A stretch of 64,000 bases of DNA from Arcicella rosea (lineage in GTDB: Bacteria; Bacteroidota; Bacteroidia; Cytophagales; Spirosomataceae): contig NZ_JACHKT010000006.1 of the NCBI RefSeq assembly GCF_014204325.1, positions 124,001 through 188,000 of the forward strand, in the 5' to 3' direction. A model generated the notes under the pieces. It was not told the origin of the DNA. It worked only from the letters and a program-made list of their open reading frames with translations, and searched no databases. A program made the position numbers and the translations under genes. This document shows, one piece after another, positions 56,601 through 64,000 of the stretch. The first letter of the stretch is position 1. Each line of letters starts with the position of its first letter.

Positions 56601-57333
56601 ATAAGGATTGAAACATACCCTTTACTCTACAATTATATTCAGCACTTACTACTTCCAAAGTAACTTCCATTAGAATAAGGATTGAAACATACAAAAATAG
56701 CAGAAAATATTGATTCTCTGCTATTCTTCCAAAGTAACTTCCATTAGAATAAGGATTGAAACTTAAAGCTCTATTTCCAGCTTTGTTAATTCGTATAAAC
56801 TTCCAAAGTAACTTCCATTAGAATAAGGATTGAAACAAGGCTCGTAAAGAAGAAGCAGAAGCAGAAACTTTAACTTCCAAAGTAACTTCCATTAGAATAA
56901 GGATTGAAACAAGAACTTCTGTCACTTGAAAGAATTAAACGACCATCCTTCCAAAGTAACTTCCATTAGAATAAGGATTGAAACGTTTTGAAAACTTTGA
57001 AAGGTGAATCCAGCTTTTTGACTTCCAAAGTAACTTCCATTAGAATAAGGATTGAAACACGCTTGCCATTTTACGGGGTCGTGATTCGGAAGGTCTTCCA
57101 AAGTAACTTCCAATAGAATAAGGATTGAAACATATATAAAATACTTTTCTATATAATTCTAAAAAGCTTCCAAAGTAACTTCCAATAGAATAAGGATTGA
57201 AACACGGTTATATGTCGGATGCTACTTCTCGTTACGTAAACTTCCAAAGTAACTTCCATTAGAATAAGGATTGAAACCAAGCTTGTAAATAAACCCGTTC
57301 TTTTCTTGTTTCTCTTCCAGAGTAACTTCCAAG
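47664..57333 (+). CRISPR. Type I-B CRISPR array, about 131 repeats of 37 bp
   Basis: The 37-bp repeat begins CTTCCAAAGTAACTTCC and ends AAGGATTGAAAC. I count 131 full repeats (first 47664-47700, last 57241-57277), plus a degenerate, truncated one at 57314-57333. There are 130 spacers between full repeats and one more before the last fragment, each 35-40 bp, mostly 36-37. Repeats at 57095 and 57167 share one change (T19 to A), as expected at the old end. Nine spacers occur more than once (12 extra copies). The repeat end ATTGAAAC suits an 8-nt crRNA handle cut by Cas6. Counts were made by hand and could be off by one. Confidence 0.97.
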
Positions 57334-57506
57334 GTCAAAAGAATAAAATCCGTGAATTGTTTGTCGAAATCCTAGCTGCTATTCATCAAGAAACTCTTGC
57401 CAATGAATTGTACATATTATTTGAAGGAGCCTTGGCAAGTAGTAAAATTTTTAAAGAAAACTGGACTATTGAAGCTACCCGTAGAATTGTAGAAAAATTA
57501 TTATAA
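57334..57506 (+). pseudogene. TetR-family regulator, C-terminal fragment
   Basis: Directly after the broken last repeat the frame reads KIRELFVEILAAIHQETLAN, then ELYILFEGALASSKIF, ending ATRRIVEKLL. This matches the final helices of TetR/AcrR ligand-binding domains. The DNA-binding half is missing, so the array end replaced or deleted it. Confidence 0.65.
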
Positions 57507-57514
57507 TTTTTAAT

Positions 57515-57630
57515 TCAAAACAAGTTCAACTTCTTGATAATGAATAAGAAGTAGTTATTCCTGATGAATGTGGTGATACTTTATGGGATAAAGTTTTGGC
57601 ACAATATGAAAAGACAGACACCCATAAATA
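57515..57630 (+). pseudogene. Unidentified gene remnant
   Basis: An interrupted frame VQLLDNE-stop-EVVIPDECGDTLWDKVLAQY ends with EKTDTHK and a stop at about 57630. The last 24 residues look coding, but no family is recognised. Confidence 0.35.
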
Positions 57631-57639
57631 ACTAAAACT

Positions 57640-58219
57640 ATGGCTAAGAATTTCGCAGAAATCGGATTCAGCTCCGCTGCCAAAAAATTACAAGAGCAAT
57701 TTGGCAGCAGGGCCAATTATTCCCGCATGGAAAGCCAAACGATATACGAAGGATTGAGCAAATATGAACAACATTTTATTGCCCAAAGAGATACTTTTAT
57801 ATGGCAACTGTAGGCGAAAATGGCTTTCCGTATATCCAATAACGTGGTGGGCCAAACAGTTTTCTAAAGGATTGGATAAAAATAGGTTGGGATTTATTGA
57901 CTTCAAAGGCAATATGCAGTAAATCTCTGTGGGGAATATGGCAACTAATAATAAAATAGCACTATTTTTAGTAGATTATCCAAATAAAAAACGATTAAAA
58001 ATATATGCCAAAGCCGAAATTGTAGCATTAAAAGATAACCCAGAATTACATCATTTGCTTGATTTAGAAGATTATAAGTTTTGTCCAGAACGCCTAATGG
58101 TATTCCATATTGAAGCCTACGACTGGAATTGTCCACAACATTATAATGATTGTATTAGAGGAAGAAGCTATTCATGGAACTTCTATGCTAACGAATTAAC
58201 ACTATTTAAAGTTAATTGA
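57640..58219 (+). pseudogene. Pyridoxamine-5'-phosphate-oxidase-family flavoprotein, several frameshifts
   Basis: It starts MAKNFAEIGFSSAAKKLQEQ and reads to YEQHFIAQRDTF. A frameshift leads to YMATVGENGFPYIQ-stop-RGGPNSFLK. A second shift gives DKNRLGFIDFKGNMQ-stop-ISVGNM. The rest is open (KIALFLVDYPNKKRLKIYAK to YANELTLFKVN). The block order is that of the PNPOx-like split-barrel proteins. At least two frameshifts and two stops make it non-functional. TetR genes often neighbour this family, which fits the fragment just upstream. Confidence 0.78.
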
Positions 58220-58266
58220 GTCGGGAATAATCTCTTCGAAAGTAATACCTTTTCTATATAAATTAT

Positions 58267-59310
58267 ACCATTTTTGCTAGTTGCAATAATTTGTTATCTA
58301 GAAAAAAAGTTTATCTCTGAGGTTGCGACCAAAAGAGAAAACCCATGCACCAAGAATCAAAATTCTTAGTATTCAAAGATACGCCAGAAGATTTAGATTT
58401 AGGAAACTTCTTAACGTTAACCTTCTATTTAGTTGATGAGCTTTATCAAACTTTACAATATTTGGTTACCCGTTCGGGACCGACCCCATTTTTTTCAGAT
58501 AGTGAGGTCATTTGCTTAAATTTAGTTGGACAAATGGTTTTTGATTCCGAAAAAGCATGGCATGGGTACGTCAAGAAAAATTATAAACACCTATTTCCAA
58601 GACTTTTGAAAAGGAGTCGTTATCATCGTAAATGCAAGGATTTACATCGAATCGCCGAAGCGACAAATTACTGAGTTAATGCGGAGTAACCTCTTGTATT
58701 ATATGGCTACACATCTACAAGATTGGTTTATCATGGATAGTATGCCTGTATGTGTTTACACCAGAGCGTCTCGAAACTTACGTTTTGCCACTGACTTTCA
58801 AGTAGATAATGATACTTTGTATGGTCATTGTGCTTCAAAGAAGGAAGACTATTATGGATTAAGTTACATTTATTAGTCACTACACATGGCATATCGACTC
58901 ATTACGTTTTAGCTCCAAGTGCTCATCATGATGTAGTACTTGGTTCAGAAGTATTAGAATCGTATCGAAACAATACGCTAACCTTATTTGATAAAGGGTA
59001 TGTAGGTCTTGAAAAAATTAATCAGACCTAATGATTATCAATTAATTATTCAAAAGAGAGCAAATCAAACACCAAATACGCCTATTGAAAAAATATTTTT
59101 AGGAACTTTTAGGAAAACAATAGAAACAACAAATGCTCTTTTAGCAGGACAATTTAACATACAATTTTGTAGAGCTAAAAGTGCTTGGGGATTAACCAAT
59201 AGAATTATTGCTAAAATAACAGCGTTGACGTTAGCTGTGTACATCAACTATTGCATTGGTTTACCTTTATTGGAAATCAAAAAATTTATCTTTTAACTAG
59301 CACAAATAGT
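58267..59310 (+). mobile_element. IS982-family element, decayed
   Basis: A roughly 1044-bp element. Imperfect 16-bp terminal inverted repeats match at 14 positions: the left end 58267-58282 (ACCATTTTTGCTAGTT) and the complement of the right end 59295-59310 (ACTATTTGTGCTAGTT). The transposase inside is broken by frameshifts. The element separates the CRISPR side from replication module 2. Confidence 0.7.
58345..59296 (+). pseudogene. IS982-family transposase with frameshifts
   Basis: It begins MHQESKFLVFKDTPEDLDLG and must be pieced together from four reading frames. These are: to HRKCKDLHRIAEA; MRSNLLYYMATHLQDWFIMD with DSMPVCVY and GHCASKKEDYYG; LKLHLLVTTHGISTHYVLAP with AHHD; and RKTIETTNALLAGQFN to ALTLAVYINY. 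DSMP...C, G-K-L-H...HD and the E in RKTIET correspond to the DDE acids of this family. It cannot be active. Confidence 0.78.
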
Positions 59311-59317
59311 TTATAAT

Positions 59318-60114
59318 ATAACTTTTGGAGTGTCATTGTCTTTTATGAAAAGTTAGCAAATCGGCTAAAATCATCCACCAAAGCAAAAGCTCATTGTGAT
59401 ACTTTGCTATCTGAAATATAACTTTTGGAGTGTTGAAAAATTAGTTTTCATCAATTTTATTCAAATAATCAAAAGCTCATTATGATACTTTGATATTAAA
59501 CCTCATAATATAGCTTTTGGCGTGCTTAAAATTATATTAATGTTAAACGATAGCATGAGCTATTAACATTAAACACAACTATAACTTTTAGAGTGTTGCA
59601 ATCTAATCTTTTATGAGCAAAAGCTCACGATGATACTTTGCTCTTTATCGTTAAATATAACTTTTAGAGTGTGCTTGCATGATTAAAATTTTAATGAAAG
59701 TATCTAAGATTCAAGCTACATTTTTATATATCTTTTTGAGTGTTCTAATTTTACTAAAATATTTCAACAAAAGTATTTTAACCTAAAATCTTTATAATAA
59801 GCATTACTTTTGAAGTGTTCTGTTTTCACAGGGCATTTTATTTTTATGAAAATCATGTCTTTTTTCTTATTCTAAATACATAAAAATCAACAAAATTACA
59901 TTTGAAGATATTTCTTTATTATTTCCTTTATTATTTCCTAATATTTCCTCTTTTGTAACTGTTTGAAAATCAATTATTTGATACGTGTTATTATAACTTT
60001 AAGAGTGCTTGTTATAACTTTTGAAGTGTCATCGATAACTTTTGAAGTGCTTAATTATAACTTTTAGAGTGCGTTAAAATAACTTTTGAAGTGTTACGTA
60101 TAACTTTTAGAGTG
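59318..60114. repeat. Replication origin 2: iterons ATAACTTTTrrAGTG
   Basis: Thirteen copies of a 15-bp iteron. Seven are dispersed (59318, 59418, 59510, 59581, 59657, 59728, 59803). Six are in tight phase at 21-22 bp (59993, 60014, 60035, 60057, 60079, 60100), 160 bp before rep2. A second repeat (AGCTCA, 3 bp, TGATACTTTG) occurs three times among the dispersed ones (about 59388, 59474, 59629). AT-rich DNA at 59820-59990 separates the groups and may be the melting zone. Confidence 0.9.
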
Positions 60115-60274
60115 TTGTGTTTACTCATAAAATAATCATTATACAAAAAAATATATATTGATACAAAATTGAATCCCCCTTGCTTGTAATGCTCAAAAGT
60201 ATTTGTATATTTGATACATATTTGAATCATTCAGAAAGTGTTGGAATGCAATTGTTGATAATCTTATTGCAGAG

Positions 60275-61735
60275 ATGAAAAAAGATAACAAAAAAGAAAA
60301 TCTTGTTGATAAAAAGGGCATTGATGCTCTTGAAAAAATATCAAGTAGTTCCTACATGATTGTTTTAGGAAATCCCCTGCTTAATGCAAAATTTGATTTG
60401 ACTGCTTTTCAAATGAAAATATTTTATTTTCTAGTATTGAACACTAAGCAAACTGCTGAGGGTTTTTCTGTGACAAAAGTGAAGGTTTCGGAAGTGTCTC
60501 AGTTTCTAAAAGCGAAAACAAGCGATTATTTATACAATCTTCTTGAAAAGGAATCTCGAAAGCTGATGAAAAAAGAGATTTACTTAGAAGATGAAAATAG
60601 TTGGAAAGTTGCCAATATTCTTTCACAGATTGAATACCATAAAAAGGAGGGAGCATTTAGTTTTTTATTTCCACCGATGTTGAGCAATTATTTATTGCAA
60701 CTAAAAAAGAACTTTACTTACATTGATGTTAGAAATTTAGTTTCTATGGATAGCATTTACGCTATTCGTTTTTATGGCTTTTGTAAAGAATTTGAACGCT
60801 TTGGGAAATTTCAATTCACAGTAAATGAAATGAGAAAAATGTTCAATCTTGAAAAAAAATACGAGATGTATGGACTTTTCAAACAAAAAGTAATTATCAA
60901 AGCACAAGAGGAACTAATCAAAAACTCTGATTTAATTTTTACATTCAAAGAAGTAAAGGAAGGGAAAAAAGTAGTTTCATTGCAGTTTAAGATTGAGAAG
61001 AATATTGCAAAATCCTCGCAACAACTAGAGATTGATGACAGAAACATTGTTTCTATTTTAGATGATGCCCCTTTTGAAGTAATAGAAACAATCACCAATC
61101 CTTCGGCTTTGGAGACAATTGAGGAAAAATTATTAGAAAAATTAAATGCTTTCTCAATCTCTCAAGAAACTATCAGCGAATGGCTAGAAAAATATCCCGT
61201 TTTGCAAGTGGAGTTAGGAGTGGAGTATGTTTTGACGGAAATTAAAAAAGACAAGAGTAAGATTAAAAATATACCAGCGTATTTAAGTAAAATCATTTCT
61301 TCGAGCCAGTTAATGGATAGACATCAGCAAGTGGAAGAAGAAAAAAAAGTAGTGAAAGCAATGTTGAAGAAAAACAACGAAGAAAAACTTCATTTCGAAC
61401 AGCAAAAGCAATTACAAAAAGAGTTTTTAGAAGAGGTTTATCAAGAGAAAAGGAGAGAGGTTGATAAAATTTTAAATGGCCATTTAACGATTTATAAAAA
61501 GGTTTTAGATGTTTTGGCTGGTTCGTTGTATTCTTCAATTTATTATGATAATTACTTAACCAAAGTAGGAACAGAAATTAGCAAAGAAACCTTTTTAGCT
61601 TTCTTTCGAGAAAATACTGGTTTTGAAACCATTGTTATTACCACGCTAGAATCATTTAAAGACATTGACGTATTTAAAGAAATTCAGAAAAAGTATAAGG
61701 CTCAAGCGACCAAATTAGGCTTATCATACTATTAA
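60275..61735 (+). CDS. Plasmid replication initiator, Rep_3 family (module 2)
   Basis: A 486-residue initiator. Two winged-helix regions are readable (LTAFQMKIFYFLVLNTKQ, and LVSMDSIYAIRFYGFCKEFE with FGKFQFTVNEMRKMFNLE), followed by a charged helical tail. It is similar in design to the module 1 initiator (for example KLMKKEI and KFTF/IFTFKE blocks) but distant in sequence. The start at 60275 follows the iterons; parA and parB follow downstream. It appears intact and is the better candidate for the working replicon. Confidence 0.92.
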   Translation: MKKDNKKENLVDKKGIDALEKISSSSYMIVLGNPLLNAKFDLTAFQMKIFYFLVLNTKQTAEGFSVTKVKVSEVSQFLKAKTSDYLYNLLEKESRKLMKKEIYLEDENSWKVANILSQIEYHKKEGAFSFLFPPMLSNYLLQLKKNFTYIDVRNLVSMDSIYAIRFYGFCKEFERFGKFQFTVNEMRKMFNLEKKYEMYGLFKQKVIIKAQEELIKNSDLIFTFKEVKEGKKVVSLQFKIEKNIAKSSQQLEIDDRNIVSILDDAPFEVIETITNPSALETIEEKLLEKLNAFSISQETISEWLEKYPVLQVELGVEYVLTEIKKDKSKIKNIPAYLSKIISSSQLMDRHQQVEEEKKVVKAMLKKNNEEKLHFEQQKQLQKEFLEEVYQEKRREVDKILNGHLTIYKKVLDVLAGSLYSSIYYDNYLTKVGTEISKETFLAFFRENTGFETIVITTLESFKDIDVFKEIQKKYKAQATKLGLSYY

Positions 61736-61785
61736 AATATTGAACCATTAATATTAAAATTTATAAATCCATAGTGAGACAAAAT

Positions 61786-62760
61786 ATGAAAACTAATTTA
61801 ACCTTAGAAAAAATAAGTAATTTTTTTAGACATAATCCTTCTCTAAACGTCAACGGACTTAATGATGAGGCTGGATTGCCAAAACGAAAATTAGATTTGG
61901 TCTTTAATTCAAATGGTTCACGAAAATTGAGCGAAGATGATTTTATTAAATTAGAACCTATCTTAAAGAAATACGGCTACAGCGAATATTTGTATCAGCA
62001 CGCAAGAGTAATTTCTGTAGTTAATCATAAAGGTGGCGTTGGTAAAACTACCACAACTGCGTGTTTGGGAGAATCTTTAGTTAGCAAAGGTTTTAAAGTT
62101 TTATTAGTTGATTTTGACCCACAAGGAAATTTATCTCAAATTTTAGGCGTAGAAAACCCAGAAGTACAAGTAGCAGATTGTTTATTTACAAATTTGCCTT
62201 TGCCAATCGTTGAAATTTTAGATAATCTTTGGCTTGCACCTTCAGATATTTCATTGGCTGAATCGGAAGTAGATTTATTATCGAAAGTAGGAGGGGACGT
62301 TAGGTTAAAACACAAGATAGAGCCATTGTTAGAATCCTTCGATTATGTTTTGATTGATTGTCCGCCAAGTTTAAGTAAACTCACAGTTTCTGCTTTGAAT
62401 GCTTCCAATGCAACGTTAATTACGATGTTGCCAGAATCTTCTTCTCTGAAAGGATTAAATTCTCTTTTAAATCGTATCAGTGAAGTAAAAACGCATACCA
62501 ATCGTGATTTAACATTGGATGGTATTGTTTTCACGATGGTGAAAAAAAATACCGTTCACGATGGTTTTAAAGAAGCTGTAAGAAATAGTATGAAAGACAG
62601 TTGTAGAGTCTTTAAAACAGAAATTAGACACTTGATAGACTTTCAAAAATCACAAGCACTTCAGGCAACCTTGGGAACAATCAACAGTTCGTCTGAAGCC
62701 TATAAATGCTATAAAGATTTTTGTGATGAGTATGTTGAGTATTTACAAGTGATTAACTAA
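61786..62760 (+). CDS. parA: ParA-family partition ATPase (module 2)
   Basis: A 324-residue ATPase from the ATG at 61786; a GTG 12 bp upstream is also in frame. Residues about 1-70 form a DNA-binding N-terminal extension (LEKISNFFRHNPSLNVNGLN), which in ParA of type Ia binds the operator. The Walker A motif is VVNHKGGVGKTTTT, Walker A' is VLLVDFDPQGNLS, and Walker B is YVLIDCPPSL. It is intact, unlike the module 1 copy. It drives plasmid segregation with the ParB encoded 8 bp downstream. Confidence 0.94.
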   Translation: MKTNLTLEKISNFFRHNPSLNVNGLNDEAGLPKRKLDLVFNSNGSRKLSEDDFIKLEPILKKYGYSEYLYQHARVISVVNHKGGVGKTTTTACLGESLVSKGFKVLLVDFDPQGNLSQILGVENPEVQVADCLFTNLPLPIVEILDNLWLAPSDISLAESEVDLLSKVGGDVRLKHKIEPLLESFDYVLIDCPPSLSKLTVSALNASNATLITMLPESSSLKGLNSLLNRISEVKTHTNRDLTLDGIVFTMVKKNTVHDGFKEAVRNSMKDSCRVFKTEIRHLIDFQKSQALQATLGTINSSSEAYKCYKDFCDEYVEYLQVIN

Positions 62761-62768
62761 TAGAAGCT

Positions 62769-63758
62769 ATGAAAGGGATTGATTTTAAAAAACAATTAGC
62801 GTTAAGTACTGCTAATACTTTAAAGAATAATAAGCTAATAAGCTCTGAAAATATTAAGAATAACCTCATTATTTTACCTGAATTAAAGGATTTTATTCCT
62901 CCTTTGAATGCCGATGAGTTTAGTTCATTAGAAGAAAGTATCATTGCAAATGGTTGTAGAACGCCATTACTGATTTGGGATACTACCCAAAGTGTGATTA
63001 ATCCAACCAGTGAAAACCCGAATGATGCCGCTTTTGTGTTATTTGATGGTCATCACCGCTATGAAATTTGCAAAAGAAATGGCATAGATTTTCAGATAGA
63101 CTTGATGTCGTTTCCAACCATCGAGGATGTCAAAGATTTTATGATTGATTTTCAAGTAGGTCGTAGAAACATGACTTCTGAACAGATTTCATACTTGAGA
63201 GGACTTAAATATCAACGACTTAGAACAAAACAAGGAGGGGTTAGAACAGGTAAAGGAGTAGAAGATTTAGTATTGATTGATACAGCGTCAAAACTAGCCC
63301 AAGAGTTTAATGTAAGTCCCGCAACAATTAAAAGAGATGCCGTTTTTGCTCAGGGTTTAGATAAAATGAATATAGCGTTGAAAGGCGAAGTATTGAATGG
63401 AAAAACAAAAGTTGATAAAAAAACCATCCAACAATTAGCTAAAAGTGATATTGAAAAACCTATTACTTCAGTAGAAGAACTCGATAGCATTTTAGAAAAA
63501 AATCAGCACAAACCTGTTTTTTTTGATGAAAAAGCAGAAAGAAAAGCCTTATTAAACAAAGTAAACAATAGCATTAAAAATGCTACTGAGACAGAAATAA
63601 CCATAGAAATTAAAGGTTCATTTATCATTAAAAATGCCTTAGAATCAACGTGGAAGCAATTAAGAAAAATTTCAGAGGAAATACTTATTGATGAAAATTT
63701 TACGGATAAAATATCACTTTCAGAAGCTATTTCTTTAGGAATTGTACGTGAAGCATAA
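62769..63758 (+). CDS. parB: ParB-like partition protein (module 2)
   Basis: A 329-residue ParB/RepB-type protein. It has the N-terminal domain (LIILPELKDFIPPLNADEFS), the nucleotide-pocket segment VLFDGHHRYEIC, QVGRRNMTSEQISYLRGLKY, and the helix-turn-helix LAQEFNVSPATIKRDAVFAQ. The C-terminal region is charged. It is related to the module 1 ParB (same GH-x-RY variant of the GERR motif). It forms a parA-parB pair followed by a terminator. Confidence 0.92.
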   Translation: MKGIDFKKQLALSTANTLKNNKLISSENIKNNLIILPELKDFIPPLNADEFSSLEESIIANGCRTPLLIWDTTQSVINPTSENPNDAAFVLFDGHHRYEICKRNGIDFQIDLMSFPTIEDVKDFMIDFQVGRRNMTSEQISYLRGLKYQRLRTKQGGVRTGKGVEDLVLIDTASKLAQEFNVSPATIKRDAVFAQGLDKMNIALKGEVLNGKTKVDKKTIQQLAKSDIEKPITSVEELDSILEKNQHKPVFFDEKAERKALLNKVNNSIKNATETEITIEIKGSFIIKNALESTWKQLRKISEEILIDENFTDKISLSEAISLGIVREA

Positions 63759-63766
63759 AGTATTTT

Positions 63767-63809
63767 AAAAAAAGTGGTTTTCTAAATCTTCTAAGAAAAC
63801 TACTTTTTT
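63767..63809 (+). terminator. Terminator after parB
   Basis: AAAAAAAGTGGTTTTCT pairs with AGAAAACTACTTTTTT (one mismatch) around a 10-nt loop, followed by a T-run. It closes the rep-parA-parB operon. Confidence 0.8.
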
Positions 63810-63821
63810 GAAATAAAATAT

Positions 63822-63993
63822 TTAAAAGCTCTTTAATTTATCAAAACAAAAATTGTTCATGTTATATTTAATATCTACTTTTGTTTCATCAATGAATAAT
63901 TGAACGCTTTGACTTTTACAAGTCATTTTTTTATTAAATTGAAAATGTGTATTATCGACACATTTTATTTTTGCATCAAGTGTTCTATTGTGT
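63822..63993 (-). other. Possible small ORF at the right edge
   Basis: The minus strand holds an open stretch ending LFIDETKVDIKYNMNNFCFD, then KLKSF and a stop at 63822-63824. It is bounded upstream by an in-frame stop near 63994. Its only ATG would give 34 residues (MTCKSQSVQ...). It could be a fragment. No family is recognised. Confidence 0.25.
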
Positions 63994-64000
63994 TATGGTT

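Noticed and set aside
47694-57113. Many open frames of 60-150 codons on both strands with repeated blocks such as SILILMEVTLE and NPYSNGSYFG
   Set aside because: They are translations of the CRISPR repeats and spacers; the periodic blocks match the 37-bp repeat exactly, so they are not genes.
51601-57277. Short stems of 4-6 bp in many other spacers (for example CTGC-aaa-GCAG at 51601)
   Set aside because: Stems this short are expected by chance in about one spacer in ten, so only stems of 8 bp or more were counted.
57306-57333. Start of the TetR-fragment frame inside the last CRISPR repeat
   Set aside because: The ATG belongs to spacer/repeat DNA; only the part after the repeat is TetR-like, so no real start is present.
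1-64000. tRNA or rRNA genes
   Set aside because: No cloverleaf-like or ribosomal sequence was noticed on either strand, though a dedicated scan was not possible.

Overview
The window is AT-rich DNA from a Bacteroidota bacterium, most likely a Cytophagales relative (Spirosomataceae-like). The reasons are SusC/SusD proteins, promoters with the TAnnTTTG -7 element, BON/OsmC/DUF4136-type stress genes, and Rep_3 initiators with the ParA/ParB style of Bacteroidota plasmids. Two separate replication modules, many truncated genes and several insertion sequences suggest a large plasmid or chromid, possibly a cointegrate of two replicons.

Region 1 (1-13.0 kb) is a candidate phosphonate-utilisation locus. 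It holds a SusC/SusD outer-membrane pair, a Tat-exported metallophosphoesterase, two paralogous secreted alkaline-phosphatase-superfamily enzymes, an OPA-type MFS transporter, and three cytoplasmic enzymes that recur together in proposed phosphonate-catabolism clusters: an HpnZ-like dehydrogenase, an HpnW-like FAD oxidoreductase and a PhnX-like HAD hydrolase. An XRE-cupin regulator sits in the middle. The palindrome TAAAC-N4-GTTTA precedes all three operons, so the locus looks like one regulon.

Region 2 (13.0-17.0 kb) is replication module 1: a Rep_3 protein, CCCTAAA..TGTTATA iterons, parB, and a parA that has lost its N-terminal half. Region 3 (17-25.4 kb) is a patchwork: a serine hydrolase and an M23-type protein, eroded remnants of cytochrome c peroxidase, DUF6850 and HupE genes, an SDR/DoxX/AraC group, an IS256 remnant, and a DoxX-glutathione peroxidase fusion next to an OhrR-like MarR gene.

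Region 4 (25.4-37.1 kb) carries a MacAB-type exporter and a stress island (OsmC, BON, aldehyde dehydrogenase, 2-hydroxyacid dehydrogenase, an acidic protein, a DUF4136-like lipoprotein). Three of its promoters share AAGTGTTAC-N24-ATTCAC. An intact IS3-family element has landed in the start codon of a decayed HAD gene.

Region 5 (37.9-57.3 kb) is a complete type I-B CRISPR-Cas system (cas8b-cas7-cas5-cas3-cas6, a small MITE, cas1-cas2-cas4) followed by one very long array of about 131 37-bp repeats. A small cysteine-rich ORF lies just upstream. The array has many repeated spacers, several with the same start but a one-base difference in length, and an apparent excess of spacers carrying terminator-like hairpins. 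Region 6 (57.3-64 kb) holds TetR and flavin-oxidase pseudogenes, a decayed IS982-family element, and the intact replication module 2 (iterons, rep, parA, parB).

Everything here comes from reading the sequence by eye. Family names rest on remembered motifs, not on searches.
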